From: Oscillospiraceae bacterium
Lineage (GTDB): Bacteria > Bacillota > Clostridia > Oscillospirales > Oscillospiraceae
DNA: 64,000 nt
Assembly (NCBI GenBank): GCA_017861365.1
Contig: JAGFXR010000002.1
Span: 62,001 to 126,000, forward strand
Direction: 5' to 3'
Shown here piece by piece: positions 60,615 to 64,000 of this stretch. Both the position numbers and the translations under genes were made by a program. The notes beneath the pieces were generated by a model. It saw only the letters and a program-made list of their open reading frames with translations. It was not told where the DNA came from and did no database searches. Within the stretch, counting starts at the first letter, position 1. Every line of letters starts with the position of its first letter.

Positions 60615-61790
60615 ATGAATTTTGAAGAACTGAAAGCGCTGGATCACGAGTATGTTATGCAGACCTACGGGCGGTTCGAGGTGGATATCGATCACGGCTC
60701 GGGAGCCACCCTGTATGATCTGGCGGGCAGGGAGTACATTGACTTCAGCTCCGGTATCGGTGTCTGCTCCATCGGCTACGGTAATCAGCGCTGGGCGGAG
60801 GCTATCACCAAACAGGCGTTGAAGCTGGGCCACATCTCCAACCTGTTTTATACCCAGCCCTACGCACAGCTGGCGGAGATTCTGTGCCGCCGGAGCGGGA
60901 TGTCCAACGTCTTTTTTGCCAACTCCGGAGCGGAAGCAAACGAGGGTATCATCAAGCTGGCCCGTAAGTACAGCTTCGACAAGTACGGGAAGGGGAGGGG
61001 AACCATCATCACCCTGACCAATTCCTTTCACGGGCGCACCGTTACCACCCTTTCCGCCACCGGACAGGAGACATTTCACAACTACTTCTTCCCCTTTAAC
61101 GATGGCTTCCGCCACGCGGAGCCCACGATAGAAAGCGTGCAGGCGGTAGCGGGGCACGACGTCTGCGCGGTGATGCTGGAGCTCATTCAAGGCGAGGGCG
61201 GTGTTCTCCCTATGGAGGGGGAGTTTGTGCGGAAGCTGGCCGAGCTTTGTCAGAAGCGGGATTGGCTTCTGCTGATAGATGAGGTGCAGACCGGCATCGG
61301 GCGCACCGGTTCTCTTTTTGCCTACCAGCAGTACGGCGTACTGCCAGATGCGGTTTCCTTTGCCAAGGGAATCGCGGGAGGGCTGCCGATGGGCGGTTTT
61401 ATGGCAAACAAGAAGTGTCGCGGCGTGATGACTGCCGGAACTCACGGCACCACCTTTGGCGGAAATCCCATCTGCGCCGCCGCCGCGCTTGAGGTACTGG
61501 ACATTCTGGACGATCATCAGCTTCTGGAGGTGCAGGAGAAGGGTGATTATATCAGAGGTCAGATTGAGTCCATGGACGTTGCCTGCCTTGGCAGCACCAG
61601 AGGTCTCGGACTCATGATCGGTATTGAGGTGCTGGGCAGCCAGACCAATAAGGAACTGGCGGCGAAGCTGGTTGAAAATGGGGTGCTCTGCCTCACCGCG
61701 GGGAAGATGCTGCGGATGCTCCCGCCCTTGACCATTACAAAAGAAGAAATCGACAAGGGTTTGTCGATTTTAAAACAAGTACTTGCTTGA
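60615..61790 (+). CDS. argD: Acetylornithine aminotransferase
   Basis: A 391-residue class III aminotransferase. SSGIGVCSIGYGN, NSGAEANEGIIKLA, HGRT, DEVQTGIGRTG and the PLP lysine in SFAKGIAGGLPMGG are all present. It is distinct from the GABA aminotransferase at 23605 and fits the arginine operon. Confidence 0.95.
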   Translation: MNFEELKALDHEYVMQTYGRFEVDIDHGSGATLYDLAGREYIDFSSGIGVCSIGYGNQRWAEAITKQALKLGHISNLFYTQPYAQLAEILCRRSGMSNVFFANSGAEANEGIIKLARKYSFDKYGKGRGTIITLTNSFHGRTVTTLSATGQETFHNYFFPFNDGFRHAEPTIESVQAVAGHDVCAVMLELIQGEGGVLPMEGEFVRKLAELCQKRDWLLLIDEVQTGIGRTGSLFAYQQYGVLPDAVSFAKGIAGGLPMGGFMANKKCRGVMTAGTHGTTFGGNPICAAAALEVLDILDDHQLLEVQEKGDYIRGQIESMDVACLGSTRGLGLMIGIEVLGSQTNKELAAKLVENGVLCLTAGKMLRMLPPLTITKEEIDKGLSILKQVLA

Positions 61791-61813
61791 CGGTCGAAAA
61801 AAGAGGTGATAAA

Positions 61814-62731
61814 ATGAAAAAAGATTTAACAAAGCTGCTGGATCTGAACAAAGAGGATATCAACAATATCCTCAACGCCGGAGATCAAATGAAGTATAAC
61901 CAGCGGCACGGCATCATCCATGATTACCTCCGGGGCAAAACACTGGCTATGATTTTCGAGAAGAATTCCACCCGCACCCGGGTTTCCTTTGAAGCGGGAA
62001 TGTATCAGCTGGGCGGCCACGCGCTGTTTCTGTCCGGGAAGGAATCCCAGATCGGCAGAGGGGAGCCGGTGGAGGATACCGCCCGTGTGCTGGCGCGTTA
62101 TTGCGATGGGATTATGATCCGCACCTTTGCCCAGAGCGAGGTGGAACTGCTGGCGCGGCATACCTCCATTCCTGTCATCAACGGGCTGACCGATTTTGCC
62201 CATCCCTGTCAGGTGCTGGCCGATCTCATGACCATCCGTGAGCGGATGACTCGCCTGGAAGGGCTGAAGCTCTGCTACATTGGCGATGGCAATAATATGG
62301 CAAATTCTCTAATTGTAGGCGGGCTGAAGTGCGCCATGAACGTGGCGGTGGCCTGCCCGGAGGGATACGATCCCGCCCCGGAGGTGCTGGAGTTCGCGAA
62401 AACAGCCACCGGAGCTGGCTTTATCCTCAGCCGCGACCCCAGGGAAGCGGCGCGGGACGCCGATGTGGTGATCACGGATGTATGGGCGTCCATGGGCATG
62501 GAGGAAGAGGTGCAGAAGCGGCGGATTGCCTTTGAAGGTTATCAGGTGAATGACGAGCTGATGAAGCTGGCCAAAAACGGAGCCATGGTACAGCACTGTC
62601 TGCCCGCTCACCGGGGCGAGGAGATTACTGCAGAGGTATTTGAAGCTCACGCCGATGAAATTTTTGAAGAGGCGGAGAATCGTCTTCACGCGCAAAAGGC
62701 TGTCATGTATCTTCTGATGGGAGATAAATAG
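61814..62731 (+). CDS. argF: Ornithine carbamoyltransferase
   Basis: A 305-residue transcarbamoylase forming citrulline. The carbamoyl-phosphate site FEKNSTRTR near residue 52, HPCQVLAD near 131 and HCLPAHRG near 267 are intact. The ATG at 61814 follows GAGGTGA; a longer start at 61787 would overlap argD and is less likely. An anabolic role follows from the operon. Confidence 0.96.
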   Translation: MKKDLTKLLDLNKEDINNILNAGDQMKYNQRHGIIHDYLRGKTLAMIFEKNSTRTRVSFEAGMYQLGGHALFLSGKESQIGRGEPVEDTARVLARYCDGIMIRTFAQSEVELLARHTSIPVINGLTDFAHPCQVLADLMTIRERMTRLEGLKLCYIGDGNNMANSLIVGGLKCAMNVAVACPEGYDPAPEVLEFAKTATGAGFILSRDPREAARDADVVITDVWASMGMEEEVQKRRIAFEGYQVNDELMKLAKNGAMVQHCLPAHRGEEITAEVFEAHADEIFEEAENRLHAQKAVMYLLMGDK

Positions 62732-62757
62732 ATTGCGGGAAAAGGAGTCGATCAAAA

Positions 62758-63165
62758 ATGGCATACACATGGTCGAAAAATCTGGATACGGGAAACATGA
62801 TGATTGATACCCAGCATAAGCAGCTGATTCAGGCCATCAATGACTTGCTGGAGGCTTGTTCCAAGGGCAAGGGCAGAGATGAACTGAAAAAAACAGTCGA
62901 TTTTCTCCTGCAGTACACCCTCAAGCACTTCGGCGACGAGGAAAAGCTGCAGCAGTCCACCGGCTATCCGGATTATCCCAATCACAGGAAGCTGCACGCC
63001 GAGTTTACGCAGGCGGTGAGAGATCTGTCCAAGGAGCTGGAGGAGAAGGGAAGCTCCATCGTCATGGTCGGAAAGATCAACAGCGCGGTGGGAGACTGGC
63101 TGATCCGTCACATTCAAAAGGAAGACGTCAAGGTTGCCAAGCACGTTCAGGACTATAAGAAGTAA
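62758..63165 (+). CDS. Bacteriohemerythrin, copy 1
   Basis: A 135-residue four-helix diiron oxygen-binding protein. The ligand set is complete: His20, His57, Glu61, His76, His80, His118 and Asp123. It starts 26 bases after argF and is probably co-transcribed with it. In an anaerobe it may buffer or sense oxygen, or deliver it to a detoxifying enzyme. Confidence 0.93.
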   Translation: MAYTWSKNLDTGNMMIDTQHKQLIQAINDLLEACSKGKGRDELKKTVDFLLQYTLKHFGDEEKLQQSTGYPDYPNHRKLHAEFTQAVRDLSKELEEKGSSIVMVGKINSAVGDWLIRHIQKEDVKVAKHVQDYKK

Positions 63166-63210
63166 TATTGCTGTTGATGAGACTGTCACAGAGATAAAGG
63201 AGGAAACCGT

Positions 63211-63618
63211 ATGGCATATGTATGGTCAAAGGCGCTGGAGACCGGACACGCGGCGATTGATACGCAGCATAAGCAGCTGGTGGAAACGGTGAACAATCTG
63301 CTGGATGCCTGCTCCAAAGGCAAGGGACGGGATGAAATCAAAAAGGTAATGGGCTTTTTGCTGCAGTATACCGTCAAGCACTTTGCGGATGAAGAACGGC
63401 TTCAGCAGTCCAGCGGATATCCGGATTATCTGAACCACAAAAAAATCCACACTGAATTTACACAGACCGCGAAAAATCTCGCAGCGGAGCTGGAGGAAAA
63501 GGGCCCCTCCATTGTGATGGTCGGAAAAATCAACAAGGTTCTGGGCGATTGGCTGATTCAGCACATCCAGAAGGAAGATATGAAAATCGCCAAGTACATA
63601 CAAGAAAAGAGCAAATAA
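63211..63618 (+). CDS. Bacteriohemerythrin, copy 2
   Basis: A second 135-residue hemerythrin with all seven iron ligands at the same positions. By hand count 93 of 135 residues match copy 1 (about 69%), with no gaps, so it is a tandem duplication that has since diverged. AAAGGAGG precedes the ATG. A strong terminator follows. Confidence 0.93.
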   Translation: MAYVWSKALETGHAAIDTQHKQLVETVNNLLDACSKGKGRDEIKKVMGFLLQYTVKHFADEERLQQSSGYPDYLNHKKIHTEFTQTAKNLAAELEEKGPSIVMVGKINKVLGDWLIQHIQKEDMKIAKYIQEKSK

Positions 63619-63621
63619 GAA

Positions 63622-63662
63622 AAATAGATACCCGCCGGTACATCCGGCGGGTATCTATTTTT
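63622..63662 (+). terminator. Strong intrinsic terminator
   Basis: Arms 63622-63638 and 63644-63660 pair perfectly over 17 bp with a 5-base loop and end in TTTTT. It closes the arginine-hemerythrin transcription unit. Confidence 0.93.
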
Positions 63663-63782
63663 GCTTCTGCCATGTTTCCTGTCCTGACGTGGATGGCACT
63701 CCACCGGGTCGGAACCTTGAATTGGACATCGGTTTCCGCGCGCTGCCGCGGAGTCATTTCATGAAAGCTTCATAAAAAACAC

Positions 63783-63811
63783 TTTACAAATACAACTTAC
63801 GGTTGTATTAT
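63783..63811 (+). promoter_or_regulatory. Promoter with an operator palindrome in its spacer
   Basis: TTTACA at 63783-63788, a 17-base spacer and TATTAT at 63806-63811. The dyad AATACAAC (63789-63796) / GTTGTATT (63802-63809) fills the spacer, as expected for an autoregulated XRE repressor. Confidence 0.65.
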
Positions 63812-63830
63812 GGGGGATGAGGTGAAATCA

Positions 63831-64000
63831 ATGCTGGCACAAAAACTGAAACAGCTCCGAAAGGGGCTTAAGCTGACACAGGGAGAGCTGGCGGCCCGGT
63901 TTGGGGTAACGCAGCAGGCGATTGCAAAGTGGGAAGCGGGGCGCGCGCTGCCGGAGACGGAGACCATTTCCCGTATTGCTGCATTTTTCCGCGTGACCAC
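63831..64000 (+). CDS. XRE-family helix-turn-helix regulator, cut by the window edge
   Basis: The first 56 residues of an XRE regulator are visible: KLKQLRKGLKLTQGELAARF then VTQQAIAKWEAG, a complete Cro/C1-type helix-turn-helix. The ATG at 63831 follows GAGGTGA by 5 bases; the window ends inside the gene. An operator-like dyad overlaps its promoter. Confidence 0.88.
   Translation, partial: MLAQKLKQLRKGLKLTQGELAARFGVTQQAIAKWEAGRALPETETISRIAAFFRVT

Overview
The window looks like chromosomal DNA from a mid-GC anaerobic Firmicute, most likely a gut-type clostridium of the Oscillospiraceae kind. The basis is lipoprotein signal peptides, an exported enzyme with SLH repeats, strong AGGAGG-type ribosome binding sites, a DUF4491 membrane protein, PucR, YesM/YesN and LysR regulators, and many flavin/Fe-S reductases. 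The taxon is an inference. No rRNA or tRNA gene was recognised.

Layout. 1-5.3 kb: a beta-keto acid cleavage enzyme divergent from a CoA-transferase followed by a gallate-decarboxylase-like trio (UbiD, UbiX, LpdD types). 5.3-8.9 kb: a LysR regulator divergent from an old-yellow-enzyme reductase (FMN, 4Fe-4S, FAD). 9.1-12.4 kb: a stand-alone type I-C CRISPR effector operon (cas5c, cas8c with an embedded cas11c, cas7c) with no cas3, cas4, cas1, cas2 or repeat array beside it. 12.4-17.5 kb: two LysR genes divergent from a SnoaL-like protein, an SMP-30 lactonase-like protein and an MFS transporter. 17.5-26.3 kb: a minus-strand set of metallo-lactonase, iron alcohol dehydrogenase, amino-acid ABC importer, cytidylate-kinase-like protein and GABA aminotransferase, with a divergent PucR regulator; this can be read as a GABA/4-hydroxybutyrate/lactone module. 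26.4-33.1 kb: a permease, a small membrane protein, a double hot-dog protein and a second reductase, with a divergent AraC regulator. 33.1-35.1 kb: a strong promoter, a long possibly structured leader, then a PanT-like importer and a type II pantothenate kinase. 35.3-40.9 kb: an MFS transporter, a third reductase and, across a highly symmetrical divergent control region, a UGSC-type protein. 41-48.8 kb: a YesN/YesM two-component system with a catalytically degenerate double ABC protein, then a sugar-type ABC importer. 48.8-54.6 kb: MFS transporter, xanthine phosphoribosyltransferase, SLH-anchored phosphatase and YibE/F protein. 54.7-62.7 kb: a complete arginine operon argG-H-C-J-B-D-F, followed by tandem bacteriohemerythrins and the start of an XRE regulator.

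As a whole the left two thirds resembles a set of modular catabolic cassettes, each with its own regulator, transporter and redox enzyme, probably for plant-, host- or microbe-derived carboxylic or aromatic acids. The right third is more housekeeping. The least expected items are the effector-only CRISPR locus, the pseudo-ABC protein in the two-component operon, the UGSC protein with methionine at the usual selenocysteine position, and the long leader upstream of the pantothenate genes.
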